Shown in pieces: positions 13,092-19,546 of a stretch of DNA of 40,006 nucleotides (position 1 is the stretch's first letter; the number at the start of each line of letters is the position of its first letter). The translations under genes were made by a program, and so were the position numbers. The stretch is from a virus. Location: IMG/VR virus record IMGVR_UViG_3300022746_000009, positions 1 to 40,006 of that record. The stretch is one strand, 5' to 3'. A model generated the notes under the pieces. That model did not search any database. It saw only the letters and a list, made by a program, of their open reading frames with translations, and had not been told where the DNA came from.

Positions 13092-13507
13092 AGTACAAGC
13101 TCTACGAAGAAAAGCAGGCCCACGCCACCATGTTGGCGGTGTGGGGCATCATCAAAGAGGCGCTGCAAGGCGGGAAACGTCTTGTGCTTGAGATCACTGA
13201 CGAGAAGCGTTCAAACCCTCAGAACAAAAAGTTCCACGCCATCATTGGGCAAATTGCCTCAAAGGCGCAGCACGCGGGCTCCAAGTGGGAAGTTGAAGAC
13301 TGGAAGCGTTTCCTGCTTGATCAGTTCGCCCAAGACCGTGGAATCATTGGCGGCGAGATCGTTCAGTCACTGGATGGCAACCGTGTCGTTCAGCTTGGCC
13401 TACAGAGCCGCAAGTTCACCAAAGCCGAGGGTGCTGACTTCATTGAATGGCTCTTGATGTGGTCTGCAACCAACGGAATTGACATCAAAGAACCAACCTT
13501 TGATTGA
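13088..13507 (+). CDS. ninB: NinB-like recombination protein
   Basis: A 139-residue protein matching the NinB (lambda Orf) family, a ssDNA-binding recombination mediator that stands in for RecFOR. Typical segments are LVLEITDEKRSNPQNKKFHA, IIGQIASKAQ, WEVEDWKRFLLDQFAQD and LQSRKFTKAEGADFIEWL. The length matches the family. It is coupled by ATGA to the DUF3310 gene. The likely function is to help load recombinase on SSB-coated ssDNA, working with the phage ssDNA-binding protein and RusA. Confidence 0.88.
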   Translation: MKYKLYEEKQAHATMLAVWGIIKEALQGGKRLVLEITDEKRSNPQNKKFHAIIGQIASKAQHAGSKWEVEDWKRFLLDQFAQDRGIIGGEIVQSLDGNRVVQLGLQSRKFTKAEGADFIEWLLMWSATNGIDIKEPTFD

Positions 13508-13511
13508 TCTA

Positions 13512-13520
13512 TGGTATAGT
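13512..13520 (+). promoter_or_regulatory. Extended -10 promoter candidate
   Basis: TGG-TATAGT just after the ninB stop, 40 bases before the ATG at 13561, is nearly identical to the element at 10574-10582. There is no clear -35. It could start a transcript for the cluster of unknown genes from 13561 to 16674. Confidence 0.5.
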
Positions 13521-13560
13521 TCTCTCAACCAAATCAGGGTTACACAAAATAGGACACGAT

Positions 13561-13758
13561 ATGAACAAAGTTTTTTTTCTAATGGCAATTGGGTGTTTCG
13601 CCCCTGCTTTGGTTGGGATTTCCGATCTGGTTTTCTGGTTTTGGACAGATCATCATTTAAGTAATATTTCGTGGGATTTATCTAGGGGTGCATTTGCATA
13701 TTTCAGTTCAATGGCTGGCGTAGCCAGTTTGCTCATTGCTTGCAGATTAACTGATTGA
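13561..13758 (+). CDS. Small two-span membrane protein
   Basis: A 65-residue protein whose start is fixed by ATAGGACACGAT before the ATG. It has hydrophobic segments at about 4-28 (FFLMAIGCFAPALVGISDLV onward) and 43-60 (AFAYFSSMAGVASLLIAC) with a short polar link. It has a candidate promoter of its own. Inner-membrane location is likely and its function is unknown. It resembles other small early membrane proteins in this genome only in size and topology. Confidence 0.65.
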   Translation: MNKVFFLMAIGCFAPALVGISDLVFWFWTDHHLSNISWDLSRGAFAYFSSMAGVASLLIACRLTD

Positions 13759-13765
13759 GGTGACT

Positions 13766-13870
13766 ATGAACTGGCCCTTCCCATCCTATCCACCAACACC
13801 GTGGACAAAAGCACAAGAGCAAGCGTATCAACAAGCGCAACGCGCACAACTGCCAGAAAGCCCTTTATGA
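13766..13870 (+). CDS. 34-residue Pro/Gln-rich peptide
   Basis: A very short ORF with a near-consensus ribosome binding site (TTGAGGTGACT before ATG) and an ATGA overlap with the next gene. It begins MNWPFPSYPPTPWTKAQEQ and continues as a Gln/Ala helix (YQQAQRAQ). The Pro-aromatic start followed by a polar helix suggests a binding peptide. No function is known. Confidence 0.6.
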   Translation: MNWPFPSYPPTPWTKAQEQAYQQAQRAQLPESPL

Positions 13871-14118
13871 AAATCAAATCTCAAACAATGATTGACGTTA
13901 TGCAAGCCATGATTGATACAGAAAACGTATGGCTAACGCAAAAAGACAGAAACATAGACGACATGATTAACCCAAATGCTCCAGTCATCATTCAGGTTGG
14001 TGACTATGGCTATGAAATCCAAAGCGTTGGTGGCGATGTAGAACTTCAAGGGTTCGTCATCATGTGTAAAGAGAGTCCCGTATGTAAATGGGACGACATG
14101 GGGTGCATAGAGTTATGA
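13867..14118 (+). CDS. Small protein, function unknown
   Basis: An 83-residue protein coupled by ATGA on both sides. It has an N-terminal helix (TMIDVMQAMIDTENVWLTQ) and a C-terminal beta region (PVIIQVGDYGYEIQSVGGDV, LQGFVIMCKES). It has no membrane segment or known motif. It lies upstream of the large modular early protein and is in the same transcription unit. Confidence 0.7.
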   Translation: MKIKSQTMIDVMQAMIDTENVWLTQKDRNIDDMINPNAPVIIQVGDYGYEIQSVGGDVELQGFVIMCKESPVCKWDDMGCIEL

Positions 14119-15146
14119 ATACACAATTGATCAAACGTGAAATAAAAAAACCAAACGGCGAAGTCTATGCTGAAGTTTGGCGCGAAGGTGGTCAGCTTAG
14201 ATTGGTTCTTTCTCAATATTCACCCGGCATTCAAATCCGAATGGATGAGAAAGCTATTCCGCAACTTATTGAGGCATTGAAATCTATTGCAGACCCAGAG
14301 AGGCAAGAGCCTTTTGGCTTTGTGGCGCTCAATGAGGTGACTGAGCAATTTAACTCAGTGAACTGCGGAACTATCTACCGACTGCCAGCAGAAGGTCGTT
14401 TACCACTTTACACCCATTCACAACTAAAGCAAGAGCAGGGTGAGCCTGACTACAAAGCCTTATGGCAACAGATATGCGAGCGTTGCGATGAACTTGATGC
14501 AAAGCTAGTCAAGCAAGATCAGGACTATCCATTTGGAGTTTACGGTGCAGAGGATTTGGATAGGGCGTGGAAATCAGGTTATGACAATTGCAAAGCTCAA
14601 TCACTGTGGACTTTAGAAGATGTAAAGAAAGCATGGAAGTCAGGTTATGACGCAGCCAAGCAAGAGCAGGGTGAGCCTGTTGGTCAAGTGTCTAACTATG
14701 ACACTAAAACAGGATTTCTTTACAAAGATTTAGAGCATGGAACGCTTCTCTACACCACATCACAACAACCAGTAATAGACAAATCATCCGCCATACGCAT
14801 AGCCACAGCACTTGGATGGACTCCGCCAAATCAAGAGCGAGATGAATCTGAAATGTGGGCGACAAAAGAAGATTTTTATCGTGAGCTTGACCTTGCAGTA
14901 AATCATGCGCTGCAACAAGTTGAAGTTAAATCCGTGACCATGCGATGCGCAAGCGGTGACATTGCATTGCCAATCATTGAAAGTCGCAATGGCCGTATTT
15001 TGGTTGAGCAAGTTATCGCTCCACAGAATCGCACATGGGTTGGAATGACGGAGGAAGATTTTGTTTGTGTTCACCAGCTATGTGATACGCCAATACAAGC
15101 TGCTGAATATGTAGATCATTTGCTGAAGGAGAAAAACAGTGCGTAA
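14115..15146 (+). CDS. Modular early protein with repeated segments, function unknown
   Basis: A 343-residue protein coupled by ATGA to the previous gene. It is built of recurring pieces: FGFVALNEV ... GRLPLYTHSQLKQEQGEP and later VGQVSNYDTKTGF ... GTLLYTTSQQ, both ending in a Leu-Tyr-Thr strand. Two copies of AWKSGYD each follow an acidic helix (LDRAWKSGYD; VKKAWKSGYDAAKQEQGEP). The C terminus TWVGMTEEDFVCVHQLC resembles the W-x-G-L-T-x-E-E ending common in phage proteins of this style. Such mosaic proteins are frequent in early regions of Burkholderiales phages and lack a known function. Duplication of linker-and-helix units is the main feature. Confidence 0.75.
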   Translation: MNTQLIKREIKKPNGEVYAEVWREGGQLRLVLSQYSPGIQIRMDEKAIPQLIEALKSIADPERQEPFGFVALNEVTEQFNSVNCGTIYRLPAEGRLPLYTHSQLKQEQGEPDYKALWQQICERCDELDAKLVKQDQDYPFGVYGAEDLDRAWKSGYDNCKAQSLWTLEDVKKAWKSGYDAAKQEQGEPVGQVSNYDTKTGFLYKDLEHGTLLYTTSQQPVIDKSSAIRIATALGWTPPNQERDESEMWATKEDFYRELDLAVNHALQQVEVKSVTMRCASGDIALPIIESRNGRILVEQVIAPQNRTWVGMTEEDFVCVHQLCDTPIQAAEYVDHLLKEKNSA

Positions 15147-15600
15147 GCGTTGCCGAAGAAAAGTATGGTCAACCGACATCAACCCAATCGCTCACGCAAT
15201 TGCTGGTGCTTGTATCACTGATACAGGCTCACTGAATGAGCTTCGCCTCAATGAATTGAAATCATTGGAGGCCATGAAGAACGGAACCGCTGGTGTGCAA
15301 GAGTGGCAAATCCTTGCTGACATGATGAATATCTCTGAGACTATGGGTAGGAATGGCATTGGCCCGGAGGTCTTGGAACACTGCGAAATCGCCAATGAAG
15401 CCCTGCACAGAGCTGCAAAGCGATATGAGGCCACAAAGAAAATGGGCCTGTCTGGTGAAGGTTTGAGGGCACTGGGTGACATATTGGCATACCATGACCT
15501 TCAAAGAACCAGCGTTTCAAGAGCAAAATATCAGCAAATGATCGAGAAGACCACCAACTACCTGAAAAGCCACGGCAAGTACGTGACTCACATTGAGTAA
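15139..15600 (+). CDS. Conserved phage early protein, function unknown
   Basis: A 153-residue protein starting at a GTG with AAGGAGAAAAAC before it. MRKRCRRKVW, NPIAHAIAGA, LNELRLNELKSLEAMKNGTA, LADMMNISETMG and ILAYHDLQRTSVSRAKYQQM follow a pattern I recognise from conserved phage proteins found near recombination and lysis-control genes. It is mostly helical with a basic N terminus. No enzymatic motif is seen. DNA binding is possible but not demonstrated. Confidence 0.78.
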   Translation: MRKRCRRKVWSTDINPIAHAIAGACITDTGSLNELRLNELKSLEAMKNGTAGVQEWQILADMMNISETMGRNGIGPEVLEHCEIANEALHRAAKRYEATKKMGLSGEGLRALGDILAYHDLQRTSVSRAKYQQMIEKTTNYLKSHGKYVTHIE

Positions 15601-15602
15601 CA

Positions 15603-15740
15603 ATGATTGAAAAAGACTATCTATTGTCGGCAGAATTGATGTTCAAATTCATGGAGGCATCAAAGGATAGACATATCAAATTCTTTTGGGAACGCCATAT
15701 GTGGGAATGTTTATTTGCATGGGCGGGGTGGGAAGAATGA
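15603..15740 (+). CDS. 45-residue Trp-rich protein
   Basis: A short ORF beginning two bases after the previous stop and ending in ATGA with the YbcO-like gene. The sequence is helical with many aromatics (MFKFMEAS; KFFWERHMWECLFAWAGWEE). No signal peptide or clear membrane span is seen. It is supported by tight packing and coupling. Its function is unknown. Confidence 0.6.
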   Translation: MIEKDYLLSAELMFKFMEASKDRHIKFFWERHMWECLFAWAGWEE

Positions 15741-16084
15741 TGATTCCAAAGCACGAATACATCCGCAGTCCCAAACTCTTGAAGGCTGCGCGTGAGATTC
15801 CATGCCAGAACTGCTACGTTGATGACGGAACAATCGTGGCAGCGCACACCAATTGGGGTGGCGGCAAAGGCCGGGGTATCAAGGCTGATGACAACCAGAT
15901 CGCCAGCCTGTGCTACCGCTGCCACTGCCAGCTCGATCAAGGCTCCACAATGGACAAGCAGCAGCGCCAAGACCTATGGTTCGTTGCCCATAGGAAAACT
16001 GTGCAAAGGTTGGTATCATTGAAGCTGTGGCCTCAAGATGTTCCTGTTCCTGATCTGAGAAAGTATTGGGAGCAAGAGCCGTAA
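15737..16084 (+). CDS. YbcO-like (DUF1364) recombination nuclease
   Basis: A 115-residue protein of the DUF1364/YbcO family, phage-borne metal-dependent nucleases placed beside RusA- and NinB-type genes. The signature is clear: RSPKLLKAA, IPCQNC (C23, C26), AAHTNWGGGKGRGIKADD (H37, N39) and SLCYRCHCQLDQG (C59, C62, H63). The four cysteines and histidines bind zinc, and the histidine-rich part resembles an HNH core. The start at 15737 (ATGA coupling) removes 17 unlikely residues from the longest frame. It probably acts on branched or single-stranded recombination intermediates. Confidence 0.85.
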   Translation: MMIPKHEYIRSPKLLKAAREIPCQNCYVDDGTIVAAHTNWGGGKGRGIKADDNQIASLCYRCHCQLDQGSTMDKQQRQDLWFVAHRKTVQRLVSLKLWPQDVPVPDLRKYWEQEP

Positions 16085-16096
16085 CAAGGAATGATG

Positions 16097-16498
16097 ATGA
16101 AGTACAAAGCAAGCGTAGAGCAAACTCAACAGCAAGACCCATTGATCTACTTCATCATGTGCCTGCTACATGCTCGCACCACTGCTCACCTCAAACATTG
16201 GATGACAGCCAGCCGAAGCGACCACCAAGCGCTCCAATTTTTTTACGAATCAGCCCCCGACCTTATTGACAGCTTTGTCGAAGGCTTCCAAGGTGAATAC
16301 GGCAAGATTCACACCATCCCTGATGGCTACACATTCCCCACAGGGGAACCATGGGATTACTTCAATCAGCTTGGCAAAGAGATTGACGCATACCGTGTGA
16401 GCGGCAAATTCCCACAAGAGAGCTGGTTGCAGAACGTGGTCGATGAGATTCGATTGCTGGTTGCACAGACAAAGTACCAGCTCAAAGAGTTGAAGTAA
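16097..16498 (+). CDS. DUF5856-like helical protein, function unknown
   Basis: A 133-residue all-helical protein. CLLHARTTAHLKHWMTASRS, HQALQFFYESAPDLIDSFVE and GFQGEYGKI have the helix-rich, His/Asp/Glu-spaced look of ferritin-like phage proteins grouped as DUF5856; that assignment is from memory and moderate. Three ATGs occur in a row (16091, 16094, 16097); the third has the proper spacing from AAGGA. The stop forms TAATG with the next gene. Its role is unknown. Confidence 0.72.
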   Translation: MKYKASVEQTQQQDPLIYFIMCLLHARTTAHLKHWMTASRSDHQALQFFYESAPDLIDSFVEGFQGEYGKIHTIPDGYTFPTGEPWDYFNQLGKEIDAYRVSGKFPQESWLQNVVDEIRLLVAQTKYQLKELK

Positions 16499-16674
16499 TG
16501 CCGCTGCGCCACACAAAAGCCGGATGGATGTGGGGAAGCAAAGGGCCTTTCCCCACAAAGGCCAAGGCATTGTCAGTTGCTCGCGCAGCTTACGCGCATG
16601 GGTACAAGGGTGAGCAGAAAAATGTTGAACCGTTCATCGTCGAGTCAAAAATAAAAAGCGCCCCGCCAAAATAA
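16498..16674 (+). CDS. Small basic protein, function unknown
   Basis: A 58-residue protein starting in the TAATG junction. GWMWGSKGPFPTKAKALSVA and RAAYAHGYKGEQ recall small conserved phage proteins with a W-GSKGPFPT-K motif. It is basic at both ends. It is the last gene of the rightward early operon, and a weak terminator-like hairpin follows. No function is known. Confidence 0.68.
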   Translation: MPLRHTKAGWMWGSKGPFPTKAKALSVARAAYAHGYKGEQKNVEPFIVESKIKSAPPK

Positions 16675-16704
16675 TTGACCGACCAAATTTTTTTTTAAAA
16701 ATCC

Positions 16705-16733
16705 AGGGTGGGTCAAAAATAGTGCCCTTTTTT
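16705..16733 (+). terminator. Possible weak terminator after the rightward early operon
   Basis: AGGGT (16705-16709) and GCCCT (16724-16728) can pair over a 14-base loop and are followed by six T residues (16728-16733). The stem is short and includes a G-T pair, so efficiency is doubtful, but it sits where the operon ends. Confidence 0.4.
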
Positions 16734-16988
16734 GCTGTGGACTTTCATAATGCGAAATTCCCTCGAAAAATTCTCTGAATCCGCTCTAAGTGGTTGATTC
16801 ATAAGGCAAAAGCCACGGCGAGAAACCGCGCCGCTATCATGCCGCCGCGCTATCGCCACGCCATGCCGCCATGCTTGAAACCCACGCAAAGCGCCCACAA
16901 TGCCGCGCTTTTTGACCTTGCAAAGCCACGCCGCCGCGCCTTTTTGACCGCCGCCGCGCCGCTTTTGACCGATACACCGCGCCGCCAT
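16713..16988 (-). CDS. Doubtful leftward ORF in the repetitive stretch
   Basis: A 91-residue frame from an ATG with AAGG and the GCAAGC-ATG context shared by genes of the leftward module. Most of it is Gly/Ala/Arg-rich and repetitive (QKRRGGGQKGAAAW; KVKKRG), as expected from a G-rich strand without stops. The last third (MNQPLRADSENFSREF, then HSKKGHYF) is more protein-like. It may be a decayed gene. Kept at low confidence. Confidence 0.2.
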   Translation of the reverse strand: MAARCIGQKRRGGGQKGAAAWLCKVKKRGIVGALRGFQAWRHGVAIARRHDSGAVSRRGFCLMNQPLRADSENFSREFRIMKVHSKKGHYF

Positions 16989-17256
16989 GCTTGCGCCTTG
17001 CCCACGCAAAGCTGCCACAAAGCCGCCGCCGCCCACAAAGAGCCGCCAATGCTTGCACCTTGCGCCGCCGCAAATAACCCGCGCCGCCTTTTGTAAGCCG
17101 CCCACGGTTACGCCTTGCGCCTAAAACGCAAAACGCCCACGCTTTAACCTTGCGCCTATACGCGCAAAGAGCCGCCCACGGTTAAACCGCGCCGCCCCAA
17201 AGAGCCGCGCCCACGTTTAAGCCGCGCCCGTTTTAGAGCCGCTTACAAAAAGCCGC
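16790..17256. repeat. Degenerate C-rich repetitive non-coding stretch
   Basis: About 470 bases with no convincing gene, built from a small vocabulary of recurring words: CCCACGCAAAGC (twice), AGCCGCCCACGGTTA (twice), TTTTGACC (three times), CTTGCGCCT (several) and CCGCGCCGC. C greatly exceeds G on the + strand: 47 C against 26 G in 16861-16920 plus 17041-17100. It lies between two convergent operons. It may be decayed coding DNA of the leftward module, or a structural spacer. Confidence 0.6.
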
Positions 17257-17284
17257 AAAAAGAAAAGCCGCCACAATGGGCGGC
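17257..17284 (-). terminator. Strong rho-independent terminator of the leftward module
   Basis: On the minus strand, GCCGCC-CATTGT-GGCGGC forms a perfect GC stem followed at once by TTTTCTTTTT. It lies a few bases after the stop of the gene at 17289, so it ends the seven-gene leftward operon and protects it from running into the repetitive stretch. Confidence 0.88.
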
Positions 17285-17288
17285 GGGT

Positions 17289-17450
17289 TTATCCTTTTTC
17301 CATGTAAAGCGAAGCCTCCATTTTTAGATCATGGGCTATTTTTAATAGCTTTATGTCGCCCGTTTTTTGCCATTTTTCAAGGTGTAGCCGCGCTAGATCA
17401 TGCAAAAAATATGCTTTGTCAAAGACTTGAACGCTTAAATTTCTTTTCAT
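17289..17450 (-). CDS. 53-residue protein, last gene of the leftward module
   Basis: A short ORF with AAGGGGCAAGC before the ATG. It is a helical, mixed-charge sequence (VQVFDKAYFLHDLARLHLEK; DIKLLKIAHDLKMEASLYM). No motif is recognised. It is followed immediately by a strong terminator. The AAGGGG site shared with six upstream genes supports it. Confidence 0.65.
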   Translation of the reverse strand: MKRNLSVQVFDKAYFLHDLARLHLEKWQKTGDIKLLKIAHDLKMEASLYMEKG

Positions 17451-17459
17451 GCTTGCCCC

Positions 17460-17723
17460 TTAATGTTCAATTGTGACGGTTACGGCTTGCGGCGATAGCT
17501 TGCCTATGTATAACGTGCCGCTATTTGAGAAAATGCAGCAATACACCCGCCGCCACTTTCCCCCGTGTTGCACCATGTATCGTGTGGGGATTTTGCGCCC
17601 GTAACCCGTGGCGGTATACATAAGCCCGCGCTCTTGCCACGGCAGCGGCTTTTCTTTGACCGTTACGCGCTCCGTTAAAAAGGGGCCGTTTTCCCCGCCT
17701 TTGTGTTGAATCCATGCTTGCAT
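17460..17723 (-). CDS. Small protein of the leftward module, function unknown
   Basis: An 87-residue protein with AAGGGGTAAACA before the ATG. It is Trp/Tyr/Gly-containing and beta-like (MQAWIQHKGGENGPFLTERV; YMVQHGGKWRRVYCCIFSNS; TLYIGKLSPQAVTVTIE). The basic patches and a pair of adjacent cysteines stand out, but no family is recognised. The regular alternation suggests a small beta-barrel. It starts three bases after the previous stop. Confidence 0.72.
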   Translation of the reverse strand: MQAWIQHKGGENGPFLTERVTVKEKPLPWQERGLMYTATGYGRKIPTRYMVQHGGKWRRVYCCIFSNSGTLYIGKLSPQAVTVTIEH

Positions 17724-17726
17724 TGT

Positions 17727-17903
17727 TTACCCCTTCGCCGTTTTGTTGATATAGCGGGCCGCTTCTTTGTCTACAAAGAAAAGCCAATTAACGGCAGCGT
17801 CTACCGTTTCAAAGCCATATAGCTCTTTGGTGTTTTCATTAGATAAAAGAAAACCGCCCACGCCTTGCCAAAAATGCCACTTGCCAAAAATAGCGGGCTT
17901 CAT
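17727..17903 (-). CDS. 58-residue protein of the leftward module
   Basis: An ORF with AAAGGGGCGCAAGC before the ATG, overlapping the previous stop by ATGA. It reads FGKWHFWQGVGGFLLS, ELYGFETVDAAVNWLFF, DKEAARYINKTAKG: a small alpha/beta protein with several aromatics and no known motif. It is probably cytoplasmic. Confidence 0.68.
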   Translation of the reverse strand: MKPAIFGKWHFWQGVGGFLLSNENTKELYGFETVDAAVNWLFFVDKEAARYINKTAKG

Positions 17904-18139
17904 GCTTGCGCCCCTTTGAAAAGCTGCCGCGCTTGCGCGTCATAAAAGCGGCGGGCTTGCGTTAAAGTATCAAAGCACTCCCAAAGAAAGCGCCCCTTTT
18001 CGTCGCTCCGCGCCTGTACATGGGTGCAACCGTCTAAAAAAAGCGAAAGCGTAACGCCGCCGCGCTCTTTGGTTTCAATGTATCCGCAAGCCAAAGCGTA
18101 AGGCGTAAGCCGCCCGGCCTTTGTCCTAAATTTATCCAT
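17900..18139 (-). CDS. Small protein of the leftward module, function unknown
   Basis: A 79-residue protein with AAAGGGGCGAAGC before the ATG. It contains RLTPYALACGYIETKERGGV, TLSLFLDGCTHVQARSDEKG and ECFDTLTQARRFYDAQARQL, so beta strands are followed by an amphipathic helix. That arrangement is seen in small phage DNA-metabolism accessory proteins, but no match can be named. It overlaps the upstream gene by eight bases and the downstream gene by four. Confidence 0.72.
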   Translation of the reverse strand: MDKFRTKAGRLTPYALACGYIETKERGGVTLSLFLDGCTHVQARSDEKGRFLWECFDTLTQARRFYDAQARQLFKGAQA

Positions 18140-18284
18140 GCTTCGCCCCTTTGTATTGCTCTTTAAACATTGCCACGGCTTTGCGCTTTGTATAGCCCAT
18201 GTATTGCATGGAAACTAGATAGCCGCCCACGATAGCGGAGACGCGCCAAGCGCCTTGCATTGTTTTTTCAGTTGATACAGTCAT
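18132..18284 (-). CDS. 50-residue protein with GGYLV-x2-QYMGY motif
   Basis: A short ORF with TAAGGGGTAAAAA before the ATG. GAWRVSAIVGGYLVSMQYMG, then YTKRKAVAMFKEQ resembles small phage proteins with a G-GYLV-x-x-QYMGYT-K motif, which look like an amphipathic strand-helix unit. Its function is unknown. Confidence 0.66.
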   Translation of the reverse strand: MTVSTEKTMQGAWRVSAIVGGYLVSMQYMGYTKRKAVAMFKEQYKGAKHG

Positions 18285-18294
18285 TTTTTACCCC

Positions 18295-18753
18295 TTAAAG
18301 CCATGCGGAGCGCAACGCATAACCGCCCGCGCTATCTTCTTCGCCGTTACGCTTGCCATGCGGCGCGGGTGTACCCGTGGGCCAAAGGGCGGAGCCAAGG
18401 CCATAAACTAGGTCAAAGCCCATATCCATACCGCAACCGTTGCAAACGATACCGCCTTTGTTGGATAGCTTGCGGCCCGTTACGATAGAAGCGGCAAAAG
18501 ATATATTGTGTATTTCGCCGTTTTCAACAATTAAGAGCCCTATTTCTCGCCGCATACCGCTTGCCGATACGCTTTTTAAGTTGCAATAAACCGTTTGCCC
18601 CGGCTTAACGCGCTGTAGAAGCTCCGTTTTTACCTGTTCTTTGTATAGCGCCGCGCCTTTGGCTTGCGGCAGCTTTACGGCGGCTTTGTGATACTCCGGG
18701 TATGACGTAAAGAAAACGCGCCCCGCTTCTTGCATATAGATTGTTTTTGCCAT
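18295..18753 (-). CDS. Conserved phage protein with CGMDMGF motif
   Basis: A 152-residue protein, the largest of the leftward module. VKPGQTVYCNLKSVSASGMR, REIGLLIVENGEIHNISFA and VCNGCGMDMGFDLVYGLGSA follow a pattern I recognise from conserved small phage proteins of several host groups: a VS-SGM-R strand and a cGMDMGF-vVY-L end. Its function is unknown. The start at 18753 follows ATAAGGGGCTAATC; a longer frame to 18783 lacks that spacing. Two cysteines precede the CGMDMGF motif and may bind metal. Confidence 0.78.
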   Translation of the reverse strand: MAKTIYMQEAGRVFFTSYPEYHKAAVKLPQAKGAALYKEQVKTELLQRVKPGQTVYCNLKSVSASGMRREIGLLIVENGEIHNISFAASIVTGRKLSNKGGIVCNGCGMDMGFDLVYGLGSALWPTGTPAPHGKRNGEEDSAGGYALRSAWL

Positions 18754-18763
18754 GATTAGCCCC

Positions 18764-18859
18764 TTATTTTGTGAGAATGTCAAAATAGGCCAAAGCGCCT
18801 ACGGTCAAAGCTGCCACAATAGCGGCGGCGGCAATAAAATCTAGAATCATGCTTTTCAT
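18764..18859 (-). CDS. 31-residue membrane peptide, first gene of the leftward module
   Basis: A very short ORF with AAAGGGGTTTTTT before the ATG. After MKSMILD it has a single hydrophobic helix (FIAAAAIVAALTVGALAYF) and ends DILTK. It is 11 bases upstream of the next gene and 48 bases after the predicted transcription start. Its function is unknown. Confidence 0.6.
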   Translation of the reverse strand: MKSMILDFIAAAAIVAALTVGALAYFDILTK

Positions 18860-18910
18860 AAAAAACCCCTTTTTTACGTTTACCGCAAAGCCTTATTGCC
18901 TTGCATGGTT

Positions 18911-18950
18911 CAAAGTATAGGGCAAAGTTTAGCAAAGTAAACGGGGGAAA
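18911..18950. promoter_or_regulatory. Divergent promoter-operator of the leftward module and HNH gene
   Basis: Leftward: -35 TTTACT (18936-18941) and -10 TATACT (18914-18919), spacer 16. Rightward: -10-like TATAGG (18916-18921) overlapping it. Over both lie three CAAAGT repeats (18911, 18923, 18933) spaced 12 and 10 bases, and the inverted repeat GTTTA-GCAAAG-TAAAC (18927-18942), followed by GGGGGAAAACCC. The inverted repeat and G-tract recur at the terminase promoter. Confidence 0.65.
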
Positions 18951-18972
18951 ACCCTTAGAAGGTCAAAATAGT

Positions 18973-19398
18973 TTGCCCACGTTACCAAAAAGCAACACTT
19001 GCGAAGCATTACGGTGCAAAGAAGCGCGGGCGCAAGGCTCCGCCTTTTGTGAAACCCACGGCGGTAAGCCAAAGCAAAGCGCCGCCCGCTTTGAAGCTAA
19101 CGCGCCATATAAGACGGCAGCATGGCAAGCCATACGCGCCGCGCAACTATCCGCCGCCCCCCTTTGCGCTTCTTGCCTTTGCCGTGGCGTGGTGACGCAA
19201 GCCGCCCATGTTGATCACGTTATCCCGTGGCGGGCTATCGGCCCCGCCGCCTTTAAACGCAACCTTTTTCAAAGCCTTTGCGCTTCATGCCATACCCTGA
19301 AAACGGCAGCGGAGCAAAAAGGGGTTTATATCCATTACACCCAAAGCGGCCCCAAAGAGTACACCCGCGCCGATTACTTGCAACTGATACCCCGTTAA
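18973..19398 (+). CDS. HNH endonuclease next to the packaging genes
   Basis: A 141-residue HNH nuclease. Residues 10-29 (CEALRCKEARAQGSAFCETH) are a zinc knuckle. The HNH core is CASC (C65, C68), HVDHVIP (H79-H82), N97 and CASCH (C103, C106, H107). In HK97-type phages an HNH protein encoded beside terminase assists the cos cut by the large terminase, which fits this position. TTG at 18973 with AGAAGG upstream is preferred; a TTG at 18901 would place the operator inside the gene. Although it runs rightward, its + strand is as C-rich as the leftward genes nearby, so the composition belongs to the region and not to the strand. Confidence 0.85.
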   Translation: MPTLPKSNTCEALRCKEARAQGSAFCETHGGKPKQSAARFEANAPYKTAAWQAIRAAQLSAAPLCASCLCRGVVTQAAHVDHVIPWRAIGPAAFKRNLFQSLCASCHTLKTAAEQKGVYIHYTQSGPKEYTRADYLQLIPR

Positions 19399-19546
19399 AC
19401 CGTACCCGCCCGCCACTATCGCGCCCGCCGCGCCCGCTTTGGCCGCATAGACCCCGCAAAACACCACGCGCCACGCTGCCGCGCTTGCGCCGCGCCCATA
19501 AAAGCCCCGTTTTCTAATACAAAAGCACCTATTATTAGCGCTTTTG

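Noticed and set aside
16794-17096. 100-codon rightward ORF in the repetitive stretch
   Set aside because: Product is Ala/Pro/Arg-rich with no domain, has no ribosome binding site and follows the repeat words.
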